Shown here in pieces: positions 35,018-43,819 of a stretch of DNA of 64,000 bases (position 1 is its first letter; every line of letters starts with the position of its first letter). The stretch lies in NCBI RefSeq assembly GCF_000364225.2, contig NZ_AQFT02000001.1, forward strand, positions 186,001 through 250,000, in the 5' to 3' direction. The translations under genes were made by a program, and so were the position numbers. The DNA is from Eubacterium plexicaudatum ASF492 (GTDB lineage: Bacteria; Bacillota; Clostridia; Lachnospirales; Lachnospiraceae). The notes under the pieces were generated by a model. It made no database searches, had not been told where the DNA came from, and saw only the letters and a program-made list of their open reading frames with translations.

Positions 35018-37042
35018 CTATTTTCTTTGGAAGATAATGCTCGCATATGCCGATATGGTTCCATCATAATTTCCGGATAATATGGTTATATCATCAGGAA
35101 GACCGACAGCAACGGCATCGCCTGTATAATTTTGAACAAATACGTATTCCGTATCTTTATGAATACGGCTGGAGACTTCGATTCCTTCCGGTATGTTGTC
35201 TAATATAGGACGAATTTGCCGTGTGGTTATGACACGCTGATAAAAATCATAATAAAAGTCCGGTTCCGCGTCCGCACATATATAGTATGCATATCCGTTT
35301 CCATATTTATGTACGGTCAGGGCCGGATAACCTTTGTAAAAATCGTCCGCATATTCCATGAGCGGGACGGCTCCTTTTAGCTGTACCAGATCGCATAGAT
35401 GCCGGCAGGTATAACTTTTTAGCAGCTGAAGTTCGTTGCCCTCCACCGGAAGGAAGTGGTTGACTTCCCCATTGTAGAGTGCGTCAATTTCTTCGCTGCG
35501 CAGGCCGAGTACATCTGTCAGGTCATGCGGCGTTCCGCCCAGATGACACAGGTCGGTCTCATTTACAATGCCGCTCCAGTAAGTCATAATGAGGGTTCCG
35601 CCGTTTTGAACAAAACGTTTCAGCTTTTCTTCAATGCCTGCCCGGAACATATAGAGCATCGGCGCGGCAATGATCTGATAGGCGTCCGGGGACTGTTCCA
35701 TATTGATGACGTCTACATTTAAGCCGTTTCTGCGAAATGCCTGGTAGGATTTTAATGCCGTTTCATGGTAAAATAATCCTTCGTTTCTCGGTCCCTTGGC
35801 ATTCTCCATAGCCCATCTGCTTTCCATGTCATATAATACGGCTACAGGAGCTTCTACCTGGCTTTCCGTGATTTCGGACAATTGCTCAAGGAGAAGTCCG
35901 GTTTTTGTGACCTCGCGGAATACACGGGTATCTTCCCCGCCGTAATGGTCGATGACAGCACCGTGAAACTTTTCGAAACCGCCTCTGCATTGTCTGATCT
36001 GAAAAAACTGCACACTGTTGGAGCCGTGGGCAACCGCCTGGATGGAAGCATTTGTCAAAAGTCCCGGTTTTTTTATTTTGCTGACAGCTTGCCAGTTCGT
36101 GGCTGCAGGACAGGATTCCATAAGGAGGAAAGGCTTGTGCTTCATGGAACGCATCAGGTCATGCTGCATTCCGGTATCGTAGGCGGTCAGAATATCCTGA
36201 TGCCGATGCCAGATAGGATAGTTGTCCCAGGAAACAAAATCTACATATTCGGCCAGTTTGTAGTAATTCAGGCATGTGTAGTCATACATGAAATTGGTAG
36301 TTATCGGCTGGAGGGCGCCTGACTCTCGCAGTGCCAGTATTTCATGGTGCATAAAGTCTGCTGTCTGGTCCGTGACAAAGCGTTTCCAGTCCAGATTCAG
36401 TCCGTGCAGCCCCTCATCACCCAAAGAAGAAGGGCTTTCAATCTGTTCAAAAGAGTTGTAGGTATGGCTCCAAAATGTAGTCCACCATGCATGGTTTAAG
36501 GCATCTATATTTTGGTATTTGTTTTTCAGCCACTTACGGAATGCGGTCTGACACAGGGGACAGTGGCATTCTCCGCCATATTCATTGGAAATATGCCACA
36601 TGATAACGGCAGGATGGTCTTTAAAAGTTTCGGAAAGTTTTTGGTTAATGATTCGTACCTTTTCACGATAGTCAGGAGAAGTATAGCAATGGTTGTGCCG
36701 TTCTCCGTACAGATGCCGTGCACGGTCCTCCCGTACGCGGAGGATTTGCGGGTATTTTTCTGCCAGCCACCGGGGTCTGGCTCCGGACGGGGTTGCAAGG
36801 ATTACCCGGATGTCATGTTCGTAAAGACGGTCAACGATTTCTTTTAACCATTCAAAATGAAAAACGCCTTCCTGTGGTTCCAGTTTGGACCAGGAAAATA
36901 CACCCAGTGTGACAGCATTAATATGGGCTTTTTTCATCAATGCAAGATCTTGTTTCAGTATATCAGGGTAGTCTATCCACTGTTCGGGATTATAATCACC
37001 GCCATAGATCAGGCGGTCAAAAAGATGCTTTTGGTTATCCAT
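35018..37042 (-). CDS. Beta-galactosidase, GH42 family
   Basis: 674 residues, cytoplasmic; hydrolyses terminal beta-galactosides. The acid/base glutamate is in WHISNEYGG, the nucleophile in LLMESCPAATNW, and the zinc cysteines in GECHCPLC, all typical of GH42. The catalytic TIM barrel comes first, then a trimerisation domain (about 400-600) and a small C-terminal beta domain. Start 37042 (MDNQKHLFDRLIYGGDYNPEQW) is chosen over 37135 because GAGAGGATA precedes it and the barrel begins there. No transporter or regulator is adjacent. The repeat end at 37139-37170 lies about 100 bp upstream. Confidence 0.95.
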   Translation of the reverse strand: MDNQKHLFDRLIYGGDYNPEQWIDYPDILKQDLALMKKAHINAVTLGVFSWSKLEPQEGVFHFEWLKEIVDRLYEHDIRVILATPSGARPRWLAEKYPQILRVREDRARHLYGERHNHCYTSPDYREKVRIINQKLSETFKDHPAVIMWHISNEYGGECHCPLCQTAFRKWLKNKYQNIDALNHAWWTTFWSHTYNSFEQIESPSSLGDEGLHGLNLDWKRFVTDQTADFMHHEILALRESGALQPITTNFMYDYTCLNYYKLAEYVDFVSWDNYPIWHRHQDILTAYDTGMQHDLMRSMKHKPFLLMESCPAATNWQAVSKIKKPGLLTNASIQAVAHGSNSVQFFQIRQCRGGFEKFHGAVIDHYGGEDTRVFREVTKTGLLLEQLSEITESQVEAPVAVLYDMESRWAMENAKGPRNEGLFYHETALKSYQAFRRNGLNVDVINMEQSPDAYQIIAAPMLYMFRAGIEEKLKRFVQNGGTLIMTYWSGIVNETDLCHLGGTPHDLTDVLGLRSEEIDALYNGEVNHFLPVEGNELQLLKSYTCRHLCDLVQLKGAVPLMEYADDFYKGYPALTVHKYGNGYAYYICADAEPDFYYDFYQRVITTRQIRPILDNIPEGIEVSSRIHKDTEYVFVQNYTGDAVAVGLPDDITILSGNYDGTISAYASIIFQRK

Positions 37043-37138
37043 AGAGTATCCTCTCTTTCTTTGCTGCCATATGATTTTCAGATACATGTTACAGTATATG
37101 CGTTTTTTTTCTTTTGGCAAGTATGCAGGCTGCAAAGT

Positions 37139-37170
37139 CTGACTCTGATAAGCTTAAGTAAATGACATTG
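37139..37170. repeat. Single end of the 16-bp-TIR repeat
   Basis: 32 bp (CTGACTCTGATAAGCTTAAG onward to GACATTG) that match, inverted and with one mismatch, 41244-41275. It marks a truncated copy of the 103-bp repeat at 41245-41347. Confidence 0.75.
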
Positions 37171-37235
37171 GTTCACACCTTCGGCGCTCACAGTAACGGC
37201 GGCTGTCCGGTATGGCTTTTTTGCTGCCCGAACGG

Positions 37236-37264
37236 TTGACCAAAGCAGCAATAAGGTTTATACT
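37236..37264 (+). promoter_or_regulatory. Promoter of the first transglutaminase-like gene
   Basis: TTGACC (37236-37241), a 17-bp spacer and TATACT (37259-37264), 70 bp before the start. The leader after it (from about 37284) is closely similar to that of the second paralogue. Confidence 0.65.
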
Positions 37265-37334
37265 GGTATAAGTAACAGGGAGTTTACATAATATCCAATC
37301 AGACAAGTCGGAAATAGGAATGAGGAAGACAAAG

Positions 37335-38578
37335 ATGAAAAATTTTGCAAAAGCAGCAAAGAGTATGCTTATTTTTTGTTTTACTTTTATGATGATTGGC
37401 TGTATCTGGTCGGTTCATCAGGCAGAGGCGAAAACAAAAACGATTCAAAAAGGAGTTACATATGATACCGATCTGGAAGAGGTATTTATGGATATTTCCA
37501 AACTCACGCCGGAGGAGGGAAAAAGACACTGGACCGGTTATCGACCGGAAAATACGGCGACAAGCTGTTGGTTGCAGTCGTAAAAGCAACAAGTGTTTCC
37601 GGTGCCGAAAAAAAATATAAGACATGGGGAGAAGCATTTCAAAAGCTTTCATCAAATAAATACCGGCTGCTTCCTTTTTCAGGTATGGTCAAGACGGAGA
37701 AGTGGAAAAAGGGTTATTATGAATGCTATGATTCGACCCTTGCACCGGTCAATAACTATTACTATCTGGAACGCTATATTGACAATATTTTTGCGTTTCA
37801 GGAAGGGCAGGAAAATATTTTTGGCAGCAAGCCAATTAACTATTTTGAAAACTTTACATTTACATATACAAACCCTGCCGGGCAAAAACAGACGGGACAG
37901 CTTTATATGGATTACATGAATTTTTCCATAAAATCTGTCTACTCGGATATTTTAAGCAAGGAGCAGTTTGCGGAAGCAAGTGACGCCGTAAAAACTGCAT
38001 TTCTGCTGTTTCCACGTGTACATTTTACTACTTACAAAATAGGAACTTCGGCTTCGGACTGTGATATGAAAGCTTTGGCAGAGAAACGCTGGAAAGGAGT
38101 GTGCTCGGATTTCTGTGTCCTTACCCATCGGCTTACAACGTTTTTATCATTTGACATACATTGTGAGGAAATAGGGTTAACATCTTTGTACCATGCGGTA
38201 TCATTTGTCCGTGCAAAAAACTCTGATGGAAAATGGGAATATTTCAGAACGGACAACGATGAAATAGCTTTTGATGTCAAGAGCGGTGTAAGATATAGAG
38301 AGCTGGATGAACTAAGCAAAAGTTATCCGTTTTTAACAGATGCATATGCGTATATGAGTAGTTCCCCAATGCCGGAGCTTACGAAAAAATCTCTGGAATA
38401 CAATATAAAAAAGGGATTTTCCAAGGGCTGCCTGGACAGCACAATAGAAACTACGGTGTCCATGGCATACCAGGATGGGCATTTCCGCAGGAATGATACG
38501 ATCACGTATACGTTTACGAATGAAAATGATGAAACATATGGACATCCGGAGTATACTGGGACTTATCCGTCTAAATAA
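37335..38578 (+). CDS. Exported transglutaminase-like protein A (frame broken near 37520)
   Basis: Repaired length is about 415 aa. The signal peptide MKNFAKAAKSMLIFCFTFMM is lipoprotein-like near IGCIW but weak. The C-terminal half has the transglutaminase/protease-like triad pattern: C in WKGVCSDFCVLTHRL, H in LYHAVSFVRA and D in YFRTDNDE. The frame breaks after LTPEEGK. Adding one A to the run 37520-37524 gives KKTLDRLSTGKYGDKLLVAV, which aligns with its paralogue at 39322. It probably acts on extracellular protein or peptidoglycan amides; the activity is untested. Confidence 0.7.
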
Positions 38579-38584
38579 GATTGA

Positions 38585-38617
38585 GGACTATCGGCAGCTG
38601 CCGGTAGTCTTTTTTTA
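38585..38617 (+). terminator. Strong terminator after protein A
   Basis: GACTATCGGCA pairs with TGCCGGTAGTC, followed by a run of seven T. Confidence 0.9.
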
Positions 38618-38637
38618 AATAAAAAAGTAAAGAATAC

Positions 38638-38666
38638 TTGACATCTGTATGATTTTGGTATATGAT
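38638..38666 (+). promoter_or_regulatory. Promoter of the membrane protein/XRE pair
   Basis: Perfect TTGACA (38638-38643), a 17-bp spacer and TATGAT (38661-38666), 40 bp before the first gene start. Confidence 0.75.
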
Positions 38667-38705
38667 AAAAAAGTAAAGACTGTTTTACATTCAAAGGAGG
38701 TGTCT

Positions 38706-39071
38706 ATGAAAAAACTTCTCAAACAGGCTGGTATTCATAAACCGGATGAAATGGAACGATATATTGTTTTCAGGGCACAGAGAAATTCTTATATTTTTTT
38801 AATTTCAGCTCTGATTTTTTGGTCTTTTTATGAAAGTTATCGGGTATATGCGTACCACACAAAGTTAAATCTGCTCCCTTGTATGCTGCTGTTGTTGGCG
38901 ACCGTTATTCAGGGTTTTTCTCAACTGCTCATGACACGCAATGCGGTCAGAGAGGATGCAGAATCCAATGAGACCGCACATTTGCTTAAGACAGTGGTTT
39001 TCATTGGTGCTGCTGCCAGTATTGTGGCAACGATAATCACTGCAATTATATTTATGGGTGTAAAATTATGA
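38706..39071 (+). CDS. Membrane protein, partner of the XRE regulator
   Basis: 121 residues. A short cytoplasmic lead (MKKLLKQAGIHKPDEMERYI) is followed by three membrane helices (about 30-48, 60-77 and 98-119). It is preceded by AAAGGAGGTG. The stop overlaps the XRE start (ATGA). Such membrane/XRE pairs recur in Firmicutes and are often autoregulated; no function is proven. Confidence 0.7.
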   Translation: MKKLLKQAGIHKPDEMERYIVFRAQRNSYIFLISALIFWSFYESYRVYAYHTKLNLLPCMLLLLATVIQGFSQLLMTRNAVREDAESNETAHLLKTVVFIGAAASIVATIITAIIFMGVKL

Positions 39072-39259
39072 TTAATCGAATTAAAGAAAATCGAAAAATA
39101 AAAGGTTATCGACAGGAAGATCTTGCAAAGGCGTTAAAAGTATCACGGCAGACGATTATAGCTATAGAAAGAAACAGGTATAACCCGTCTCTTGAGTTAG
39201 CGATGAAACTTGCCCAGGTTTTGGATACCACGATAGAAGAATTATTTGAACTGGAGTAA
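39068..39259 (+). CDS. Small XRE-family regulator
   Basis: 63 residues, almost only a helix-turn-helix (YRQEDLAKALKVSRQTIIAIE) and a short tail TTIEELFELE. It lies in the YozG/HTH_3-like group that accompanies small membrane proteins. It sits between the two transglutaminase-like genes and may control them as well. Confidence 0.88.
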   Translation: MINRIKENRKIKGYRQEDLAKALKVSRQTIIAIERNRYNPSLELAMKLAQVLDTTIEELFELE

Positions 39260-39321
39260 GAAACTGTTAGCTTACGCAATATTCGATCGGACAGGTCGAA
39301 ATTAGAATAGGGAGGACATGT

Positions 39322-40554
39322 ATGAAAAATTTCAAAAAAGCAGCAAACAATATGATTATCTTTTGTTTCACCTTGCTTATGATCAGCTGTATCTGGCCGG
39401 TTCATCAGGCAGAGGCCAAAACAAAGACGATTCAAAAAGGAATTACATACGATGCCGAGCTGGAAGAAGTATATATGGATATATCCAAGCTCACGCCGGA
39501 GGAGGGAAAAAAGGCGCTGGAGCAGTTGTCTACAGGAAAGTACGGCAGTCAGTCACTGGCTGTACGTGTAAAAGCATCCGGCGCATCCAATGCTGAAAAA
39601 AAATATCTGAAATGGGGAAAAGCATTTCAAAACCTGAAGTCAAATAAATACCGGCTGCTTCCTTATTCCGGTGATATTGAGACAAGAAAGCGGGATAAAG
39701 GCTATTATGTATGCTATGACATATACTTTCCGCAGGTCAATAACTATTATTATCTGGAGCGGTATATTGATAATATCTTTGCATATCAGGAAGCGGAAGA
39801 AAATCTTTATGACTGTAGTACAGAGGGATATTTGGAAAACTTTACATTTGCATATACGGATCCTGCCGGGCAAAAACACGACGCAGAAGTTTATATGGAC
39901 TACATGAGCATATCCGCAGAATCCGTCTATTCGGAAATTTTAAGCAGGGAGCAGTTTTTGAAAGCAAGCGATGCCGTAAAGGTTGCGTTTTTGCTTGTTC
40001 CGCGTAAGCACTTTACTACTTATGAGCTTGGGACGCTAAGATCGGATCGTGACATGAAAGCGCTGGCAGAGAAACGATGGAAAGGAAAGTGCGGAGATTT
40101 CTCAATACTTTCGTATTGGCTTGTTACGCCTTTATCGTATGACATTCAATGTCAGGGAGGCTTTAAACCGAATCATTCCACATTATTTGTCCGTGCAAAA
40201 AACTCCGATGGACAATGGGAATATTTTCAGACAGACAATCAGACCACTTACCTTGGAGGCGACACCCCTTTAAAATACGAAGAGGCTCCAAACGAAAAAT
40301 ATTCGTTTTTACCGGAGGCATTTGCATATCTGAGCAGTTCACCGGTGCATGAGATTACGGAAATGTCATTGGAATATAATGTAAAGAAGGCAATATCACA
40401 GGGCTGTTTGGACTCATCCATAGAACGGACGGCGTCCCGAGCATACAAAGACGGAAAATTCCGGGGGAATGATACGATCACGTATACTTTTACGAATCAA
40501 AATGAGAACACATACGGATATCCGGAATTTACAGGAACATATCCGTCAAGATAG
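39322..40554 (+). CDS. Exported transglutaminase-like protein B (intact paralogue)
   Basis: 410 residues, unbroken. The signal region MKNFKKAANNMIIFCFTLLM is near-identical to that of protein A, and so is the conserved block AEAKTKTIQKGITYDAELEE. The triad-like pattern is C in WKGKCGDFSILSYWL, H in NHSTLFVRAKNS and D in YFQTDNQTT. The two proteins are clearly tandem duplicates that have since diverged, most in the segment before the H. The start follows AGGGAGGAC. No family name is available beyond transglutaminase-like. Confidence 0.75.
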   Translation: MKNFKKAANNMIIFCFTLLMISCIWPVHQAEAKTKTIQKGITYDAELEEVYMDISKLTPEEGKKALEQLSTGKYGSQSLAVRVKASGASNAEKKYLKWGKAFQNLKSNKYRLLPYSGDIETRKRDKGYYVCYDIYFPQVNNYYYLERYIDNIFAYQEAEENLYDCSTEGYLENFTFAYTDPAGQKHDAEVYMDYMSISAESVYSEILSREQFLKASDAVKVAFLLVPRKHFTTYELGTLRSDRDMKALAEKRWKGKCGDFSILSYWLVTPLSYDIQCQGGFKPNHSTLFVRAKNSDGQWEYFQTDNQTTYLGGDTPLKYEEAPNEKYSFLPEAFAYLSSSPVHEITEMSLEYNVKKAISQGCLDSSIERTASRAYKDGKFRGNDTITYTFTNQNENTYGYPEFTGTYPSR

Positions 40555-40629
40555 CACAGTAAAAAGATTGTCAAAGTTTGCCGGTTTTTGTATACGATGG
40601 CAGAAGATATTGTCAGAAATGGAGGATCA

Positions 40630-40965
40630 ATGATGAAGAAAAAAATGACCGTATTTATTCCATATGCTGTTGTACTGGGATTAGATTTTTATATATTCCC
40701 TTGCCTGATCAAGGATACGGGTTCGGCAATGTTTATGCTGCTATGCGTGATTCCACTGATTGCTTTTATCTGTTCGGTCGTCTATGGTATTCGGCAGGGG
40801 TTTGACGGTGTGATGCCGGTTGCGGCTGTTATTTTGTTTTTGCCTACGATATTTATTTATTACAATACGACGGCGTATGTATATGTGTTTATTTACGGGA
40901 TCATAACCTTTGTCGGAAACGGCATAGGCAGACTGTTCTATAAAAAGTGCCAGAGCGTGTCTTAA
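40630..40965 (+). CDS. Small membrane protein with repeat-derived C-terminus
   Basis: 111 residues from ATG 40630 (or 40633) with GGAGG before it: four hydrophobic segments. The last residues QSVS and the stop come from the palindromic repeat that begins at 40952, so the native C-terminus has been replaced or lightly extended. Unknown function; co-oriented with the transglutaminase-like gene upstream. Confidence 0.6.
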   Translation: MMKKKMTVFIPYAVVLGLDFYIFPCLIKDTGSAMFMLLCVIPLIAFICSVVYGIRQGFDGVMPVAAVILFLPTIFIYYNTTAYVYVFIYGIITFVGNGIGRLFYKKCQSVS

Positions 40966-41081
40966 AATTCATTCCTGCCATCTGCACGCCCCACTTTGTG
41001 GGAGATTTGTCCCTCATTCGGGACAAATCTCCCGCAAACTGTGATGCACAGTTGACAGAAAGCAATTTTAAGACACGCTCT
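40952..41081. repeat. Palindromic MITE-like repeat, copy 2 (130 bp)
   Basis: Same unit as 32181-32342 in opposite orientation and without the 32-bp central insertion. Inverted ends AGAGCGTGTCTTAAAATT, inner GGGAGATTTGTCCC / GGGACAAATCTCCC hairpin and a mini-hairpin CTGTG.CAT.CACAG on one arm. Confidence 0.87.
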
Positions 41082-41104
41082 AGAGCAGGCAATCCCCATT
41101 TTGC

Positions 41105-41140
41105 AGAGAATTTATCCAGGGATAAATTCTCTGTTTTTTT
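41105..41140 (+). terminator. Strong terminator
   Basis: AGAGAATTTATCC pairs with GGATAAATTCTCT, then seven T. Confidence 0.9.
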
Positions 41141-41169
41141 GTGAGGATTTACAGTCTGTCAAAAAAAGG

Positions 41170-41198
41170 TTGACAAATGCTTACCTAAGCGCTATAGT
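41170..41198 (+). promoter_or_regulatory. Promoter of the BlaI/M56 pair, with repeat operator-like sequence
   Basis: Perfect TTGACA (41170-41175), a 17-bp spacer and TATAGT (41193-41198). GGTTGACAA.TGC occurs twice, at 41168 and again at about 41209, and the second lies after the -10. This is a possible binding site for the BlaI-type repressor. Confidence 0.7.
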
Positions 41199-41244
41199 AT
41201 CCATATAAGGTTGACAATTGCCAACCACGAATAGGCAACCAGGC

Positions 41245-41347
41245 AATGTCATTTACTTAAGCTTATCATAGTCAGAGGATGTTCCGGCCTGCAAAAACAT
41301 TCCGGCAGGTGCAAAGTCGTTCGGGAATCCGTTAAGTAAATGACATT
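41245..41347. repeat. MITE-like repeat with 16-bp terminal inverted repeats (103 bp)
   Basis: Perfect ends AATGTCATTTACTTAA / TTAAGTAAATGACATT at 41245-41260 and 41332-41347. It lies in the leader between promoter and blaI-like gene. A half copy is at 37139-37170. Confidence 0.8.
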
Positions 41348-41385
41348 ATGTAATCAGGATGACAGAAAGGAAGTGGTATACACAT

Positions 41386-41757
41386 ATGAAAAGTAAGTTA
41401 ACCGATGCGGAATGGAAGGTTATGGCGGTCCTGTGGGAAAAATCGCCCAGAACGATGATGGAAATCACCAATCTGTTAAAAGAAGAAACCGGCTGGACCA
41501 AATATACGGTTATGTCTTTTTTGAAGCGGATGGAAGAAAAAGGCGCCGTACATTATGAAGATGGCGGCAAGGCAAAACTGTACTTTCCGGATTGGAAAAG
41601 AGAAGATGTGGCAATACAGGAAACGGAGGATTTTTTAAATAAAGTATTTTATGGGAAAATAGGATTGATGCTCAATGCGATGGTGCAGCAGAAGGCTTTG
41701 TCGCAGCAGGAATTAGACGAACTATCGCAGATTCTGCAGGAAAATGAAACTGACTGA
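41386..41757 (+). CDS. BlaI/MecI/CopY-family repressor
   Basis: 123 residues. An N-terminal winged helix (LTDAEWKVMAVLWEKSPRTM; TKYTVMSFLKRMEEKGAV) and a C-terminal dimerisation helix pair containing LNKVFYGKIG. ATG 41386 is chosen; AGGAAG lies 12 bp before it. In this family cleavage by the membrane peptidase partner releases repression. It is followed 12 bp later by the M56 peptidase gene, the standard BlaI-BlaR1 arrangement. Confidence 0.9.
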   Translation: MKSKLTDAEWKVMAVLWEKSPRTMMEITNLLKEETGWTKYTVMSFLKRMEEKGAVHYEDGGKAKLYFPDWKREDVAIQETEDFLNKVFYGKIGLMLNAMVQQKALSQQELDELSQILQENETD

Positions 41758-41769
41758 GGGTGGAGGAGA

Positions 41770-43688
41770 ATGATGAGAGAACCATATGGTGAGATTATTT
41801 TAGGAATAGTAACCTCATCTGCTTTTATTATGGCGATTGTGCTGCTGCGTGCTTTATTTCATAAAAAATCAGTATGAAGCTGCAATATGCGCTTTGGCTG
41901 TTTGTGGCGTTAAAGCTTTTGCTGGCCCCTGTTCCGCGGTTTGAGAGTGTGCTGTCCGTGCAAAGGCTGGCCGGGCAATGGGAAAGCACGCAGCAGGAAG
42001 AGGCTATGGAGCTGTCATTTGAAAATGATGTGCGGCAGGCAGGAACAGACGGATGGAGTCAGGAAAGTGCCGTACAACAGACAGACAGCAAACAGGCGCA
42101 GGCCGGCAGGGAAAATGGGATGGCAGATTGTAAAAAAGATGCCGGAAATTCGGGTATGAAAGAGTCGGAAAAGGTGTGGTTATGCATATGGATAGCCGCT
42201 ATTGGAAGCGTGATCATGTTTCTGTATTTTTTAACAGGGAATCTGAGGTTTGCCGGATATCTTTGCAAAAGAAGGGTGCGTTTTAGGCAGGATGGGAATC
42301 CGCTGCCGGTCTATCTCGTGGAAGGACTGCCTTCTCCCTGTCTGTATGGCAGAGCAGTCTATATGGCACCGGAGCTGACGACTGAGCCGAAACGGTTTTC
42401 TTATGTGCTTGCACACGAATACTGTCACTACAGACAGGGAGACGTGGTATGGTCGATTTTGCGCGCGGTGTGCGTGATACTGTATTGGTGGAATCCGCTT
42501 GTGTGGCTGGCGGCTTATTTATCCAAACAGGATTGTGAACTTGCCTGTGATGAGAGAGCAATAGCATATTTGGGGCAGGCCGAACGGATTTCTTATGGAA
42601 AGACGCTGCTTAGCCTTGTTGCCGTGAAGCCGGCAGGGAAACAGCATTTATTTTTTACGCCAATGATGATAGGAGGAGGTCGTAATATGAAGCAAAGAAT
42701 ACAAAGAATTGCAAAAAAGCAAAAAGTTGCGGTATCGGGCTGCATTTTGGTGGGTGTGCTGTCTGTTTTATGCTTTGTAAGCGTGAGTACGGCGAAACCG
42801 GCACAGGGAACGAACAGACAGGAAACAAACAGACAGGAAACAAACAGACAGGAAACAAACAGACAGGAACCGATCAAAGAAAATGGATTGCCGGAATCAG
42901 ACAGCAAAGGCCAGGATGCAGCTGCGTCCGATCAACCGGATAAAACGGAAGTGAATTCCAAGCAGGTGACTTCCGATCATGCGGATTTGGAACAGGCGGT
43001 TGGGCAGGCAATTTTATCGGAAAATAAAGAACGCTATTCGGGCGGAGAATGTGTGGCAGAAGGACATAAGATTCTGGGACAGGAAGAGGAGAACGGACTG
43101 CTGACCGTATATGTTCTGACCATGTATGGCGAGTATGCGTTTGAGAACGGACGGTTTATCAAAGATTCGGGAACCGGCGTGATTCCTGCGGTCATAAAAT
43201 TTTCCGGAGATGAACGGAATGGATATGTATTGGAAGATATGGAGTGGCCGAGGGACGGAGGCTATTATTTACTGTCGATTCGTGAGATGTTTCCTGAGTC
43301 CCTGCAGGAGGCATGTATTTCTGTTACCGATGAAATAAGCGAAGAGCTAAGCAGACAGGAGAAAGCCTATGCAGAGAAGTATTTGAAAGAAATCAATCGA
43401 ACGGCACAGACAGGCGAATATGCGGATGTTGAGCATAAGCTGTTGACAGATGCAGGAGTCAGCGCCCAGGTATCCAATCAACTGGATGAGACGGCTAAGG
43501 GTAAGAGCATGAATTATCCGTATTTTATCGGCAATGTGGAAAAAATAGAAGACGGAGTGCGTTATGTGTATGAAACAAAGACGGATGAAAAGGCACGTGA
43601 GATTATTTATACAAAGACAGAATATGATACGGGAACCATCATCGAAGAGCTTCGATATGATATGGATACCGGTGCGGAGATAAAATAA
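41770..43688 (+). CDS. M56 (BlaR1-like) membrane metallopeptidase with novel sensor (frame broken near 41865)
   Basis: The repaired protein has about 640 aa. Membrane helices at the N-terminus; zinc motif VLAHEYCHYRQGD (H-E-x-x-H) and the second zinc region CELACDERAIAYLG. Then comes a last membrane helix, a linker with four NRQET repeats, and a C-terminal extracellular domain of about 270 residues that is not a penicillin-binding domain. The N-terminal piece ends FHKKSV; adding one A at 41863-41868 gives FHKKISMKLQYALW. It senses an unknown external signal and would cleave the BlaI-type partner. Confidence 0.85.
42813..42872 (+). repeat. Four tandem 15-bp repeats coding NRQET
   Basis: Unit AACAGACAGGAAACA (with a change in the last copy), in frame within the M56 gene directly after a membrane helix. 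It forms a short flexible linker and is a candidate site of copy-number variation. Confidence 0.9.
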
Positions 43689-43819
43689 AGGTTGGCGTAA
43701 TTGCTTTTCATTCATCATTTTTTGTGTTATAATAAAACTCGTTGGAAATATTTCAGATGATGCGTAACAGGTCTGTCAGTCTGAACGGGGTAGTTATAAT
43801 ACAAAGAGAGGTGTCTTAA

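Noticed and set aside
42813-42872. CRISPR or microsatellite locus
   Set aside because: It is an in-frame 15-bp coding repeat inside the M56 gene.
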